Shown here piece after piece: positions 35,300-49,800 of a stretch of DNA of 64,000 bases. The number at the start of each line of letters is the position of its first letter. Positions within the stretch are counted from its first letter, which is position 1. The position numbers and the translations under genes were made by a program. The stretch covers positions 19,364,075 to 19,428,074 of the forward strand of contig CM034534.1 of NCBI GenBank assembly GCA_020002185.1. The letters run 5' to 3'. Below the pieces are notes generated by a model. The model did not search any database. It saw only the letters and a list, made by a program, of their open reading frames with translations, and was not told where the DNA came from. This stretch comes from Paraescarpia echinospica (lineage: Eukaryota > Annelida > Polychaeta > Sabellida > Siboglinidae).

Positions 35300-38050
35300 T
35301 ACGCCACATCCTCCTTTCTCAGGAGTGCTCGCATTCATTAACATTTCAGTGTCCCAATTGGCCAGAGGTTACTAGCACATAGCCACAGTTCAGATCGATG
35401 TTTACCATCGACTGTCTACACTCTACACAGCCGCATTGTAGTCACTGAAATAGGACGGAGGTTTCCTGTCTCTTGCTAGATTTCGTCTTGGTCCAGGTTC
35501 GTCAATCACCGGTGGATCGACCGCAACTAGTTCGTCTGTAGGTTGATCCACAGGAACTGCAACATCGTTCGATACTGCGACATCGTCCGGTACCGCTTCA
35601 CATTTAGGGGCTACAGGAGTTGGTAGCAAGTGTCGTCGATTTCATCGCACAACACCCCTTCGTGGATGCATTTGTTGACCAAGTCTTCGACCTGTTTGCT
35701 TAGACCCGGCCACCACATTGACCCTTCATACACGTTCTCGGCATTTCGTGATTCCTTGTTGTTCTTCGTGGATCTTCGCGAGTATTTCTGGACGCATTGC
35801 TGTTGGGATAACCAGAGGGCTACCTTTCAGTAGTAATCCCTCCTGGACAGTAAGGTATGCGCTGACTGGCAGGCAGACTTTCTTATTTGATTATAACTTT
35901 GGTCTGTCAGGCCACCCATGTACGCAGTAGTACGGATTCCTTCGACATGTTGCATCATCAGGTTGTGTTCGCTTGATTTCCTGCAATCGCATATCAGTCA
36001 TAGGAAGTGCATCAATGGTTGCGATGACGTACGTTTGGCAGTCATCTTGGAAGCTCTTGTCATCTGCCTGTAAGCTTTTAGTGACTGGAGCCTGCGACGA
36101 CGTCCTTTCCAGGGACGTGTGAGATGCCGTAGCTGAAGCGCATCTTTCCAAGAAGTGATACGACAGGTTTGTGATCCGATCTGATTAGGAATGAAATGCC
36201 GAAAAGAAGTCGTTGTACCTCTCGCAAGCCTATGTTTTTGCTAATGCTTCTTTCTCAATTTCAGCATATCGTTGTTTGGCTGCCGACATTACTCTTGAAG
36301 CATACGCGATTGGTCGTAGTTCGCCATCTGGTTGCTTCTGTAGCAGCACTGCTCCAAGGCCATACGAGGACGCGGCTGCTGAGACAATTGTTCCTCTTCG
36401 TACATCGTACAGTGTCAGCACTGGAGCTGACGTCAGATTGTCTTTCATCTGCGTAAAGGCTTTCTGTTGTTTATGAACCCATATACAGTCATTCTTCTTG
36501 ATCAGAAGATCCCGTATTGGTTTCGTGCTCTCTACTAGGTATGCTGTGAAGTTTCCCATTTGATTGGCCATTCCGAGAAGTCGTCGCACACCGCTGACGT
36601 CTGTTGGCTCTGGCATGTTTTGTATTGCCTTGACCTTCTCGGGATATGGGCTAATTCCGAATTCGTTTATGATCTGGCCCAAGAACTTCACTTCTGAAAC
36701 AGAGAACTGACAGTTCTTCTCGTTCAATGTTACCTTGGCACCTTGAAGTCTTCATAGAACAGCCCGGATGCGTTCATCGTGTTGACGTTGTGTCTCGCCA
36801 AAGACTAGTATGTTATCCATATTACACACTACTCCGTCTGTGCCTTCCAGAATTGTCGACATCCGTCGCTGGAAGTGTTCTGGTGCCAATGAGATCCCGA
36901 AATGCATTCGGTTGAAGCAGAATCTGCCAAATGGTGTCGTGAATGTTGTCAGTAAGGCAGACTCTACTGATAGCGGGACCTGCCAAAATCCAGAATTTGC
37001 AACCAGTTTGGTGTAGATTCTCGCTCCTGCCAACTGTCCTAGAATATATTCCAAAGATGCTTTTTTTGACGTTTGCGAAGTACGCTTTCGTTGAGCTTTG
37101 TCAGGTGTACGCAGATCCTAACATCATCTTTCTTTGACACTGACCATCGGTGCACACCAATCAGTAGACTGTTCGATTCTCGTTATTACTCCAATTTCCT
37201 CCATCGTTTTCAGCTCTTTCTTTGTTTTAGCCATCAGTGGCAGAGTTGGCATGGACAGAAACAGCCTACAACACGCCGCTCTAAAATGGACACCACCTGG
37301 AAAACGGAAAAGAGGCATACCACTGGGCACCTGGCGAAGAACGATAGACGAAGAAATGAAGCTGGCATGGAAGAACTCGCATGAACTGAGCTGGCTCGCC
37401 CAAGACCGATCTGCCTGGAGGAAATCTGTTGACGTCTTATGCTCCAGTGGGGGCGAAGATGTTAGGCAAGGAAGGGCAGAGGTATTCTTCTTGGTACGGT
37501 GATGGTGAAAGGCTGGGCATCTTCTTTCAGTATTGGGTAAGGACCTTCCATCTTGCACAGTCCTTCGAAGAGATCCGGGAACTCGTTCTGGTAGTCAATT
37601 TTGCCTTCGATAGAATCAATGACTCTTCTGATCAGCTGGAGTGCCTCTATTGCTGAGTTGCCCAGCAATGACAGCGTAAATGTGCGGCGAATTTGTGACG
37701 GATTCTGCCAATCAGTGAACGTGACGAATTTGCGACAGATTCTGACAGTCGGTGATCGTGACGAAGTTGAATACGCTATATATTCCGGGTTCGCCAGAAT
37801 CGCAATCGAGTACAGCACAGATCTTGCATTACCGGCATAGTCGATTGGTTCGGTGGCAGCGGCGGAACGTGCGAGGCGGCAGTAGCGTGACTCGTGTGTA
37901 CGCATACCTGAAAACCCAATAACAACATCTGAATAACCATAATGCTTTAACGCAATCACATAAAACATTTTGCAAAATAAAATAGCGTTGAGCCTTGAGG
38001 TTTCATTTTTTTGCGAAAGCGAAAGTTTGCAAACGCGTTGCTTACCTTGT
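35300..38050 (-). pseudogene. Degraded Ty3/gypsy pol (PR end, RT, RNase H, integrase remnants)
   Basis: Reading on the minus strand: the protease/RT junction (LLGNSAIEALQLI, FPDLFEGL), RT (MEEIGVITR, FGRFCFNRMHFG, VCNMDNILVFG with the catalytic YxDD degraded to NMDN), the RT thumb ([20 protein letters not shown]) and RNase H ([28 protein letters not shown]). Then come frameshifted remnants before integrase (YVIATIDALPMTD), the integrase zinc finger (WWPGLSKQVEDLV), and the pol C-terminus (RKPPSYFSDYNAAV, 35423-35629). The integrase core is deleted. A purine tract (AGAAAGGAGGATG) near 35310-35325 may be the polypurine tract. LTRs were not delimited. Multiple frameshifts make it inactive. Confidence 0.85.
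37246..37474 (+). pseudogene. LINE C-terminal fragment inserted in gypsy RT
   Basis: It encodes WTPPGKRKRGIPLGTWRRT and WLAQDRSAWRKSV, a tail common in RTE/Jockey-type LINEs. It interrupts the gypsy frame and is bounded by a 7-bp direct repeat, GGCAGAG (37239-37245 and 37475-37481). Confidence 0.75.
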
Positions 38051-39269
38051 GATAAGAGAGTGGTAAGCATGGTGGCAGAAGCAACTGGCAGACAGCGAGA
38101 AGGCAGCTACGAAATGGCGCGATGTGTTCTATCGCCCAGAATGTTCCGATGTCGCTTCTTTTCACACATAGCTACTAGTTTTCGATCGCTTCTAGAAAAC
38201 GTCTTCAATCGGCTGTATTGCGCTCAACCGTTTCTTCAAACGTTCAGGCTCGATGAACAATGCCAGTGACGTCATGCCTAGTTTGCTTTTGGCCGCTTTA
38301 GTTCCATGTCTGGTCAGTTTGCGTTGGCGCGACCAACTGCCTACCGTAACATTCAAACGTAGCGTTACGTCACATTTGTTGCTCGCATCTGATTGGCTAG
38401 CCGAAACCTACTCCGCGAAGCACGGACTCGATCACGCTGCATGCACGAGGGACGACCACTGATATGTAGATAGATCATATAGATCAGTAGGGACGACCAT
38501 CCTCGCAAGCCAGGGCTGTTTACCATGCAAAACCTGGCAGATCTCCTACGCAAAGTGTGGAAATTAGCGGAGTCAAACTAATAATTGACTTCGCCAGTCG
38601 CAACTGCGTCACCTGTGAGAACATTGTGTATTTGAATAATTGCATCTACTTCCTAAACATTGGTAATAAAACGAGCCATGGTTGGTTAAAATTAATTTTA
38701 TTATGATCACCTGACTGAAAGCAATCAGCCAGGGGGTACTGCCGGGTGGCACTGACGTAATCAGCAGCAGCGACCCCTAGCGCGCAAGGATGGGGACGAC
38801 CCTTGAGACCACGAGCGTTCGAGCAGTTTATTCAATGCCGAATGCGTGAATAATACCTATTATTACAGATTGATAAAACCGGGGAGAGGAGTTTTTGGTC
38901 GACGGGGTCTGTCGCAGAATTTTTTTCATAGAATGGCTAGCAAATGGTAGTCTTGGTGTTGCTTCAGTCCTGGCAATAATTTGTCAGGTAACAGTTGCTG
39001 TACATTCAGGCGTCTGCTTCGCCATGACATTTCACCATTATCCAGTACATAAAATCCCCTGATGACACCCCTCCCCTGTGTAACTCTGGACATTACATCC
39101 AATAAATACCCCCGTCCTAATCAGTGGACGATGTCAGTACGGGCATGCGTTTGATTACATGTGTGTTTACGTGTTTGATTTTATCAATAATGCACAGCGA
39201 TAAAACGCAGGTCCATAAAAACCACACTTTATCAATACGCTGTGTGTGTTTGTGCGTGCGTGTGTGTGA
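38051..39269. other. Gene-free stretch between gypsy and chimera 3' end
   Basis: Unassigned, moderately CpG-rich at 38040-38480. No domain-bearing ORF is seen. Confidence 0.4.
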
Positions 39270-39455
39270 CTATTTCTATACAAATATCCACCACTGTCTA
39301 TTGCCAGGTACTCATTCATACAGCTGAGTGAACTGGAGCAATATAGAGTGAACGAACTTGCCCAAGGTTCGACACTGCAGCACAGGATTAAAACCCGGGT
39401 TCTCTCAGTCGAGAGTCCGAAGCTGTAGCCACTGCACCACCGCTCTCTACAATGG
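39270..39455 (-). mobile_element. SINE family B copy downstream of chimera stop
   Basis: CCACCACTGTCTATTGCCAG, AGCTGAGTGAACTGGAGCAA, CCCAAGGTTCGACACTG and a tRNA-like head (CGGTGGTGCAGTGG on the minus strand). It begins about 45 bp beyond the chimera's stop codon, so it lies in its 3' UTR or flank. Confidence 0.78.
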
Positions 39456-39500
39456 TCCATGGATAACCAATGTCATGTGATAAGTGGGGTCATCTGTACA

Positions 39501-39695
39501 TCACAAGTGGTCCTTGTCTACAGAAGTGTGGCTGGATGGTGAGTCTGTGTGATGACGGGATGACGGGGTGATGCGCAGTCTCTTTACAGCCGCACGCACC
39601 TCTTCGAAGTCGAAGAGTATCGCGTGAGATCGGATGTCCTTCGTGTCGGGGCGTTCACCGGGTTTGTGAGAGAGCAGCGGCTTCAGGAATGTACA
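39501..39695 (-). CDS. Chimera terminal exon
   Basis: The 195-nt exon contains [15 protein letters not shown] and the tail TSVDKDHL followed by TGA. As in PERK, its acceptor abuts the CATGTCA minisatellite. Confidence 0.9.
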   Translation of the reverse strand, partial: CTFLKPLLSHKPGERPDTKDIRSHAILFDFEEVRAAVKRLRITPSSRHHTDSPSSHTSVDKDHL

Positions 39696-42600
39696 CTGCA
39701 ATGACAGGTGACACAGATGACAAGCTCTGTCGTGACAACACGGATGACATTGTGTTGTGACATGACATGAATGACAGGCTCTGTCATGACAACACGGATG
39801 ACATTGTGTCGTGACATGACACGGATGATAGGCTCTGTCGTCACAACACAGATGACATTGCATTGTTACATGACATGAATGACAGGCTCTGTCGTGACAA
39901 TAAAGATGACATTGTGTTGTGATATGACACAAATGACAGGCTGTGTCGTGATAACATGGATGACATTGTGTTGTGACATGACACGAATGACAAGCTCTGT
40001 CATGACAACATGGGTGACATTGTATATCGTGACATGACACAAGTGACAGGCTGCGTCATGATAACATGAATGACATTGTATCATGACATGACATCAATGA
40101 CAACCTCTGTTGAGGCAATATAGATGACATTGAGTCGTGACATGCCACAGATGACAGGCTCTGTCATGACATGTGGATGACATTGTGTCGTGACATGACA
40201 CGAATGACAGGCTGTCATGATAATGCAGATGTCACAGTGGTATGACATGACATGACACGAATGACAGGCACTGTTCAGACAATACAGACGACATGGCATC
40301 TTGATATGACGTCAACAACAGGTTATATTAACATCATAAATATGATGTGATGAAATACTAAAGATGACTACATTGACATGAACACGATACAATGTCACAA
40401 AATCATACTTTACACTAATGACAGTCACTTAATTATAAATATTTCCTAAAATGTGACAGTGTCACCAATGACAGATTAAACAACTCACCATAAATCTGAG
40501 ACAATGTCACACTATGACAAACTACATCACAAAGATGACACAATGTCACAACATGACAAGCAATGACAGATTAGACAAACATGTTGTAAATTTGACAGGA
40601 ATTACATTTCTAACATGGGTTTAACAACCAGCAAGGTTTATCATGATGATAAAATTTACGATATCTCTTCAGAAATATACGTTTTCAGTTAGTCATTACA
40701 TTACGTTTAGACCATCAGTTGGGCTTTGAAACGTAGCAAAACGAAAATTATGACGAAATAATGCAAAACAGTTGGTTAGTACATGTCTGATGTATGCAGA
40801 TGGATATATAGTAAATGGTTACACCAAATATTTAATACATTTGTCGTAATTGACATTTGAAGAATTTTAGGCTGGAGCAAGGCAATTCAACACCGTTACC
40901 ATGCCTATGAAAAGATACGTTGCAAAAAGTGCATTAAATATCATTAATACGTCATTATAACTATTCTGATTGCTTTCTCTAGCGTGCATTAATGTTTATA
41001 TTAACCTAATTATCATTATTTTTACTTTTTTATGTGACAGACAGATTTTAGGAGGTATTTTCTGAAATCTTTCATGCCAAGATAACGGTGTCGATAGTAA
41101 CAGTGTTGAAGAAATTTGATATTTTCCGTGTATTACGCAAAACACGGATTTCTATTATTACTATAGCCGTTGTAACTATATAAAGATGTTTCACTGTGGC
41201 CTATCTCAGGATATTTTTTATTTTGACAAATAGCCTGTTACGTACTATACATTGGTAACAGTGTGGACATTAAATAAACGTTATTATGGTAAAATAATTA
41301 CATTTCTTACAGTTACACATCAAACGCAGTGTTTATTATGGCATGGTGAGGTTATGCAAATAGCAGCAGCACATAAAGAATGAAGACACTTTACTTGTGA
41401 GCTTCGAGTGGATACAAACTAAATCAATAACAGTGTTGAGAATATTTATGAACAAATGTAAAGTGGTCATATCATATTCCAAACCCTTAAAGTAGAAAAT
41501 CTAACAACAGTCAAATATAGCTTATACATTAAAGTAATGGAAACCTATTACACAAGATACCTTATTAATTTGCTTACATGTGCATTTTCAATGAGAAATG
41601 TCAACTCAGTCTGTTATGGCCTACCGGGTTTAATGGATGCCCCTTAGCAAAAACATTATTTTGCAAACCTCACCCATTTGCTTGTGCCTATATTGCAAAG
41701 AACATGTTGACATTCTGCAATATATCTTGTTTTCACATCACAAAGATAACTTTTAGGGACATTCCTATACTTCAGACAGCAACTGGTGGTCTAAAAGTGC
41801 AATGACTGTCGTTCCAATAATTAGTTCAAATATGTACCTTGGAAACTATTTCAATCTTGTTCCAACTTTGTTACCCTTCACAATATAACAAGTTTACAGT
41901 TACTGATTGTTATTTTTTAAATTTACTTATTTTGGAAATATATTCAGTACAAAGGTCATTCTGGCATACCTCAGTTGGTAGTTCCTGCAGAAATCTTTCT
42001 GGGAACTTGAGCAGTTTTACATCAAGCATCGTCTCAACTCTTTCCATCTCGGTGTCGAAAGGACAGAAAAGTTCGAAGAAGATCATTCCAAGGGCAAAGA
42101 TATCCACCTTGTGTGTATAACTGTCTCCTGCAATCTGGAATACACGGCTCTCTTTTAACTGGCCTTATCTGACATAACATGCAATGTTTTAAGACTAAAA
42201 TACTGTCAAACAATATATGAAATCATAAAATAAAATCATACCTGTGCGGTCGTCCATTTAATCTAAAGACTATGATGTGACTTAGTTAATGAGAGCAATA
42301 GATACGCTAGTCAGCAGCAGTGTATACCACATTCACCCAGTATTGACTAATCTATACATTACTATGCTACCTTTTGGGGGAAGTCTGACAGAATCTTCTC
42401 CCAGGTGCTGAGGTCCACTCTGTGTTAATTCACTACCTTGGACCACCAGCCTTTGATCTACCAATTGGTGATGTGTTAAAACACAACATGGTATTTGTTT
42501 TTAGTTGTGTACTTATGTGAACTTGGTAAAAGAAAGTAATGGAAATAAATGCTCAACTTGTTTTCTTGTTCCACGAATGGGGTGTAAATGTGTTAAAGAT

Positions 42601-43759
42601 AGAAATCAGATTGTTTGCGACTGCTTGAGTGGTAAGAACCTTTAACCTACAGGAAATAAAAACCTTCCTCTTCTTCCGGGAGGTCACGGGTGAACCCCTG
42701 ACAGTTTGGCACCCCAGAGGCAAAGAGTCTAGGAGAAAAAGGGGTCACACCCCTCGTGAAATGTCACATTTTAGTTAACTCCTCGTGAAATGTATTTTAA
42801 TGAACTGACATAATATCTTAAATTGACCAAATTGATATGGGTATTATGCCTATATGTTAAAAGAAAGTCAAATATGATATAGCAGTTGATTTGCATAATC
42901 GTAACCATGATAACCAGTTAACTATTTGACATTCTTACGGGGGTAGTTTTGTGGAACATCTGATGGAAAATTTAAATCATGTATATGGGTGAATATTTGA
43001 CAAATGGACAAAAAGCTGTTGCCAACATTCAACAGTTTTTAACGCATTGAGTTTGCATATGTGTTTTAGTTATGTATGTTATGTATTACCACATCTCTCT
43101 ATTATCATTGGATATTTTTTTCTTTTGGAAATTTTTCTGGTGCAAAGAAAAAAAAAACCTACACTGGTCTCCCAACTGAAATTGTGTGTTGCTAATGACA
43201 ATTACCAGGTATTATTCTGCTTATATGTAATGATTAAAAATATGGAAACAAAATTACTGTCAGGAACTCTCCTGCTAATATATGGGCATAGCTTAGGAAA
43301 CAAACTTTGATTTTGATTTTTTTAACAAATAAAATCCCAGTTGTACTCTTGGTTTGTGTCATAAGAGAACAGTATCTATATCTGCCAAGCTGAAGCGACA
43401 TATGTTCTAAAAATCACCAGAATGTCAATGTGTGTTCAGTGTGCATGAAAGATCCTACCAAAAAACAGTTGCGAGTTATGAAATGTTTCAGTCTTGTGGA
43501 CAAAATGTAATCCGAAAAGTCATTAGTGTCACATGTCATTAGTAAACGTGACTCTAATGACTTGTTTTGTGACATTAATGAAAAATTTTGTTTTATATTA
43601 ACTCAAAGATTTGTAATTCTGCTAAATAAGTGTATCTAGATGTGCACTTGCTGGACACGTGCTCTCAATTCCAAATGGCAAAGCATCAGCAGCAAATATC
43701 CAGGCAAAATTAATCTGATGTTAAAATGGTGCAAGTTATGTCAAACTGTGACGCTAATG

Positions 43760-43848
<89 letters not shown>

Positions 43849-46800
43849 TGAATGCGAGTGTGGTGTGTGTGTGGCGTATGTGGTGTGGAGTGTGGTGTGT
43901 GTCTGGCGTGTGTGGTGTGTGTGGAGTGTGATGTGTGTGGAGTGTGTGTGTCTGAATGCACGTCTGGCATGTGTGGTGTGTGTGTGGAGTGTGACAAGTG
44001 TGTGGTGTGTGTGTGTGGAGTGTGGTGTGTGTGTGTGGAGTGTGGTGTGTGTGGAGTGTGGTGTGTGTGTGGAGTATGGTGTGTGTGTGGAGTGTGGTGT
44101 GTGTGTGTGTGGTGTGTGTGTGGAGTGTGGTGTGTGTGGTGTGTGTGTGGTGTGTGTGTGTGTGTGTGAAGTGTGGTGTGTGTGTGGTGTGTGTGTGGAG
44201 TGTGTGTGGAGTGTGGTGTGTGTGTGGGGTGTGTTGTGTGGGTGTGTGTCTAAATGCGTGTACTAGATAATGTTTAGTATATAAAACTGTCCATGTCCAT
44301 GTCTTATTCTAAAAACTGGTATCCTGGGAGTATAAAACTTTGCACATGTTGATATCTCTTTCTGATTCTGGGGAAACTAGAAGTATTTGGGACATAATTC
44401 ACTGATGAACCTGCCTCATCAGATGTGGGACTCTGACTTTGCTCATCTATGCTGATTTTATAATCTCTAAATAAATTAAGAGACTAAAACATTTTGTCCA
44501 GTTGTTAAATAGTCACCCATATATCCATTTTTATTATAACAGATAATGTATTAAGTTGTGCAGTGAAGGAGTTTGGTTAAAAAGAGTAATACTTTTGATA
44601 AACAATATTTTTAACATTATGTTACGTTTTTACAATTGATAAACAAACACTAAAAATCATATTTGTGCCAAAGTTGTTCCTCTCTATCCACCCTAAATAT
44701 TCCATTTCACAGCATACTATAATATTTGTTAGACAAAATAAAAAAAATGAAATATATGAATTCATATTTCCATGGCACGTACCACAAAACTGTACCATTA
44801 TATTGTCCAAGAATTATCTGGTTACCATAGCTACCATAATGCAGACTGATAATTACATAAAACCTGACATACTGACTTAATACTCTGCAAATTTGCTCAA
44901 GCTAGGACAAGTAGTTTTTAAGATATGACACGTAATTAAAATACGACATGTCACGATGAGCCTCTAACCAGTGTGTACCTGTTCCGGACTCATATAGAGT
45001 TTTGTGCCCACTTGGTTGGTGTGACAACGGGGGGTCTGTGAGGTGATTCGGTCCCCCCAGATGTCACTATCGCCCTCCATGACGTGTTCCTCACTCGCGG
45101 TCACAAGGCCAAAGTCACCAACCTTCACTGCGCCGTCCAGGGAGAAGAAAATGTTGGACGGCTGAAAAACACAACAATTTTATTATTTCTAAATATAATT
45201 AACTTGCATAATTAATGGTTTATTGTAACTCAATGCAAGTCATAATTATAATATATGTATGTATGTACAATGGGTCCAGTGATACTTTGTATTACACTGT
45301 CTGCATAGCCTGCTCGGCTTTTCTCACATGCCTGACCAGGAATCAACTCTGGCCGCTGGGAGCAAGATCCAGTGGGTTAGAGATAGAGACCACCACCCTG
45401 TGAGTCTACGACAGGTTACACATTTACCCCCTGTGTGGGATCTTTTATTTCCCCTGGCGTAGACACCAGATAGAAGGGACCAACGGCTTTCAGTCTCTTC
45501 CGAATGTCCCAGACAACATGAGGTGAACAAAATTGTCTAAGTTTTGAAATGGTAGCAGGTGGAATCAAATCTTCCGCACGACCACCGCTCCCCACTCTTA
45601 TCATAGTTACATAAATATCACTGGTAGGAGAGAATAATGTGGTCAAAAACCTATAAACAGAATTGACATACTACTGCTTTATCTTAATGTCACTTTACCA
45701 ATACAACTACAGTACCAGTCAGACCTGTGTTCAATCCACTTTTATCAATTCCAATTCAATTCCAAGCATCAGTTCTAATTAAATTCAACATATACGTACA
45801 AAAAATGATCAATTCAGTTCAATTCATTTTATTCAATTCAATTCAAATTCAAATCAGCAACAATAGCTGTTTTGTTGTAACTTATTACGCTTCTGCACAT
45901 TGATGTGCAATGAAACCCCAGGGAAAATCCATTGAAGCAAACAATAGCCCTTTAATTTATTTAATTAAGCACTAATAGCACTTACACTAACAGGTTTTAG
46001 TTTAGGCCATTGTCCTTTGTTGGCACCCATATCTCAGGCTGTCCCAGCATAAGCCTGGAAGTTCATAATAAAATGCCTGCTTTATTCTCAGAAGAGACAA
46101 GGCTAAGCAGGCCTTGTGCCAAGTACTGCAATGTGGGTGTTATGAAGGGTTACGTTGATTCAAGTCAGCCAACCTGCACCAGTATCTACTATAGCACCAC
46201 CTCCCAACTTGGCTAAAGAATAAAGGGGATGCTGAACTCTGTATATTGGCAAATGCTAATTCATCCCCTCTGCAAACATAATTTTGGTCTCTGGTGGTCA
46301 ATTTTTTTATCAATTCAATTCAAATTCAATTAAGAATTGAATCCTAGTCTGATTACAGTTTGCAGTTTTTTCCAGAAAGTATTTAGAATTTCTGAAAATG
46401 TTAAGATGATTGGGACTTTGTTCCAGATTTTTGATGCCGCTTTAGCAAAAGCATGCTAGCCCAGGTTGAGCTTAGTTCTGGGAATAAAAAACTGTTAGGT
46501 GATAGGAGATCAGAGGTACCTCGGGATATATGAGACAAGCCAAACAGCACGTCCAAATATATGACATAGTCTCAAAGGTAAGTTCTTATATAGCGCAATA
46601 TCCAGTCCGCTGGCAGACTTGTTCAATCGAACACCATCTCATCTTCTCTGGGAAGCATTCAGCAATGCTGCAATTAATGCGTGAAGACAATTCGTACACA
46701 AATATCCACCACTGTCTATAGCCAGGTACTCGTTCATACAGCTGAGTGAACTGAAGCAATGTAGAGTAAACGAACTTGCCCAAGGTTCGACACCGTCGTG

Positions 46801-49800
46801 CAGGATTGGAACCCGAGTTCTCTCAGTCGAGAGTCCAGAGCTCTTACCACTGCGCTACTGCGCTCCACCTCAGGTAGCACCGAGACCACAAAGGTATCTG
46901 ACCTTGGTTACTGACTTTCACTGTTATTTATATGTCCATCGTGTTTTTGAAATGTGTGTCACAAAAGTGTTCATGTATCAATGTATACAAATGTATTTAT
47001 GTTGTAGTTACGGCCAGGAGAGGAGTAGAGGCTGAGAGTGAAAGACAGAGGGGAATGGAGACGGTTGGTGGAGAGAGCAGCCCTGACAGACAGGGAAACA
47101 AGAGATGAACAATAATGTCTGACCCAAAAACCCTACCTTGAGATCTCGATGCATCAGTCCGCATTCATGGACATAGTCGACGGCCGACAAGATCTGATCA
47201 AACATGTCAAGGATCTGTTTGCGATCACGATTTAGCATGTTGGCACAGAGCCAGTCCTTCAAACTTTCCTGCTGACACAGCTGCATTTGTATGTAGAGCA
47301 GTAGGCGGGGAACATACTTGGTGGCAGCACCTGTCTCTTTCTCACCGGACTGTTTACTGGTGACACCGTGAGTATCACCACTACCCCCGCGTCGACCGAT
47401 ACACGTTTGTCTGTCTGTCACATTTAGTCTGTCAGGTATATGACTCATATCCAGCTTCTTGTGATTATTACTGTCTTCTTTCTGCTGCGAATCTTGGAAG
47501 ACTATATCGAATGAGTCTGTCGCATCCTTAATCGCGATGTTTTGACTTGAAGTCGTGTCACGTGATTTGCTGAGAAGTGAGTCATCTGTTTCCTCGCTGT
47601 AGTGACTCCCGGTTGACACACCGACACTGACAGAGAACCCTGTGTCACTACGAGTGTTCGACGCCACTGAACTACTCATGTCTGTGAAGCCACCTGGTGG
47701 GTTTTGCACACAGTGCCCCCTGGTGGTTGACTGTGGGTTCGGCTCGGTCGTGTAGTCTGCCGTCGAGAACATGTCGTGGTACTGCTGGTCATGCTGCTCC
47801 TGCCAACCTGGTGGTGGGCTCTCGAACCACGACTGGTAGTAGCGAACGATTCCCGTGTGTTCAAGCTTCGCAAGGGCCTTGACCTCTCGCATGACCTTCT
47901 GTTTCGCTCGTTCGCTGCGCACAACACACAACATAGAATACATAATTTTTTCAAAGATACAGTGGGTCTATTTACATCATTGCAATTTATAACAGGCAAA
48001 ACTATTTATTTATAAAAGATTCTGGTTCTGAAATTGCTCCTTAAGTTGTGCTGCTCCACATAAGGCCAAATCAATCTTATACAAAACATAAAAATTCAGC
48101 AGCACACATGCCGTGCAGTAAACATGTACTGCACTTACACAAATAAATGAAATTGTAAAATAAATCCGTAGTTGAAATGGCATAACTGTAAAAAGTTTGA
48201 ACATTTCATAAATGTGGATTGAAAAGTAACTACCCCGGGGCGTAAATGATTTTTGTGAATGGACTCATCCCTGTTCTTGATACATTAAACATGACTTAAA
48301 TAGAACAGGAGAATTGGCATGTCACAAACCCATTTTGCATGTCGAACTAAATAAATTAATAAAATAAATAAGTCTAAAAACTCCACTGTATGCCCTATGC
48401 AAATACAACTTTGGAAAATTTGGTAGGTAATTACGTGTAACTGATACGTACAGTTGGTATAAATTTTTTACAAAGTTTTGACCAGATCCATTAAAAAATA
48501 CGTTAATAGTTTTTCTAATGATTTCACAAAAATTGAATAACCCATTTGCACAAATAGGTTGGCTTATCACAGTGGATTGAGTACGCAGGTAGGTTCATGT
48601 TTGTGGGAAATTACTCTGAAATGAAACTGGCAAAAAATCTAACTTCGATGGAAGTTTTAAAAAACATTTCCCACTACCGATTGTGTGTGCCACAGTTTGT
48701 TTTTGTGCGTCATATAATATTTTACACATTTGAAGAATTTGTGTCATAAGAGGAAAGACGTTCCACATTAACTGCGTAGAGACGTGAAGAAGAATGTACC
48801 AGTTATTGAGTAGACACTGTAATGACTTAGATCTTATGTCTTCACTGAGCTTTCAATTTAATCCGACATTTGTAGAAATTAAATTACAACAAATAATGGA
48901 TACAACAGCCAAGAGTAACAAGACTCAACTTCTCAAGTCAAATATTGCCTCGGAGATCATTGTCACAGTGTCCGATCCTGATAGAGGTGTGTACGCTTAA
49001 TACGGCATGTATGTTTAATAGACTGAATACATACCTGTTATTGAGTGAGATACGTTTGATGGCGTAAAGACAGTCGTCCATCTTGTTGCGGGCCTCAAAC
49101 ACCACCCCAAACCCCCCTTTGCCTAGAAACGCCTGGGGGTCAAAGTCAGTGAAGAACCTGAAATGCAAAACCCCCTGTGAGTTGACAATAATAATAAGGT
49201 AACTTCTACTGCGCTTACATCCTTGGAAAACGAGGTCAGAGGTGCATCATTTTCACAACATGTAAAACATCCGATCCAGTGACTAAAAGTTGAGCAACAG
49301 TTGTAGGCTAAAAAAGTAAAAGGTAAGTGTCCAGTCCTCAGGATTGCTCAAAGCACTTCACACTTTACTCCCTGGCAGACCTGTTCAATCAAACACCATC
49401 TCGAATTCTCTGGGAAGCATCCAGCCATACTGCAATTAATATGCGAGGATTATTCGTACACAAATATCCACCATTGTCTATAGCCAGGTACTAATTCATA
49501 TAGCTGGGTGAACATTCTTAGTATCATCTCTGAATAAACAGTGACTAAATCTTGCAGAATACTGCTATTAAAAAAAGCATTAAAGGGAGTCAGTTTTTTC
49601 CTCTACCCAGAATTAGACTTAACAGCTCTTGCGTCTATAGATGCATGAGGCAGTCAAAGCGCGCCATCCAGATCTGTCGCTTGCTAATGTTCTGACGTCG
49701 CTCCAACTTTTGTTGACCAGCTGTGGGTCGTGGAATTAGCCAGAGTAGTAAATAATAACAGGAAGTCTGCTGTGACAAACCTGAGAAAATGGGAAATTGT

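Noticed and set aside
43640..44270. Long Cys/Val/Trp-rich and His/Thr-rich ORFs
   Set aside because: They are translations of the (TG)n microsatellite in a chimera intron, with no codon structure.
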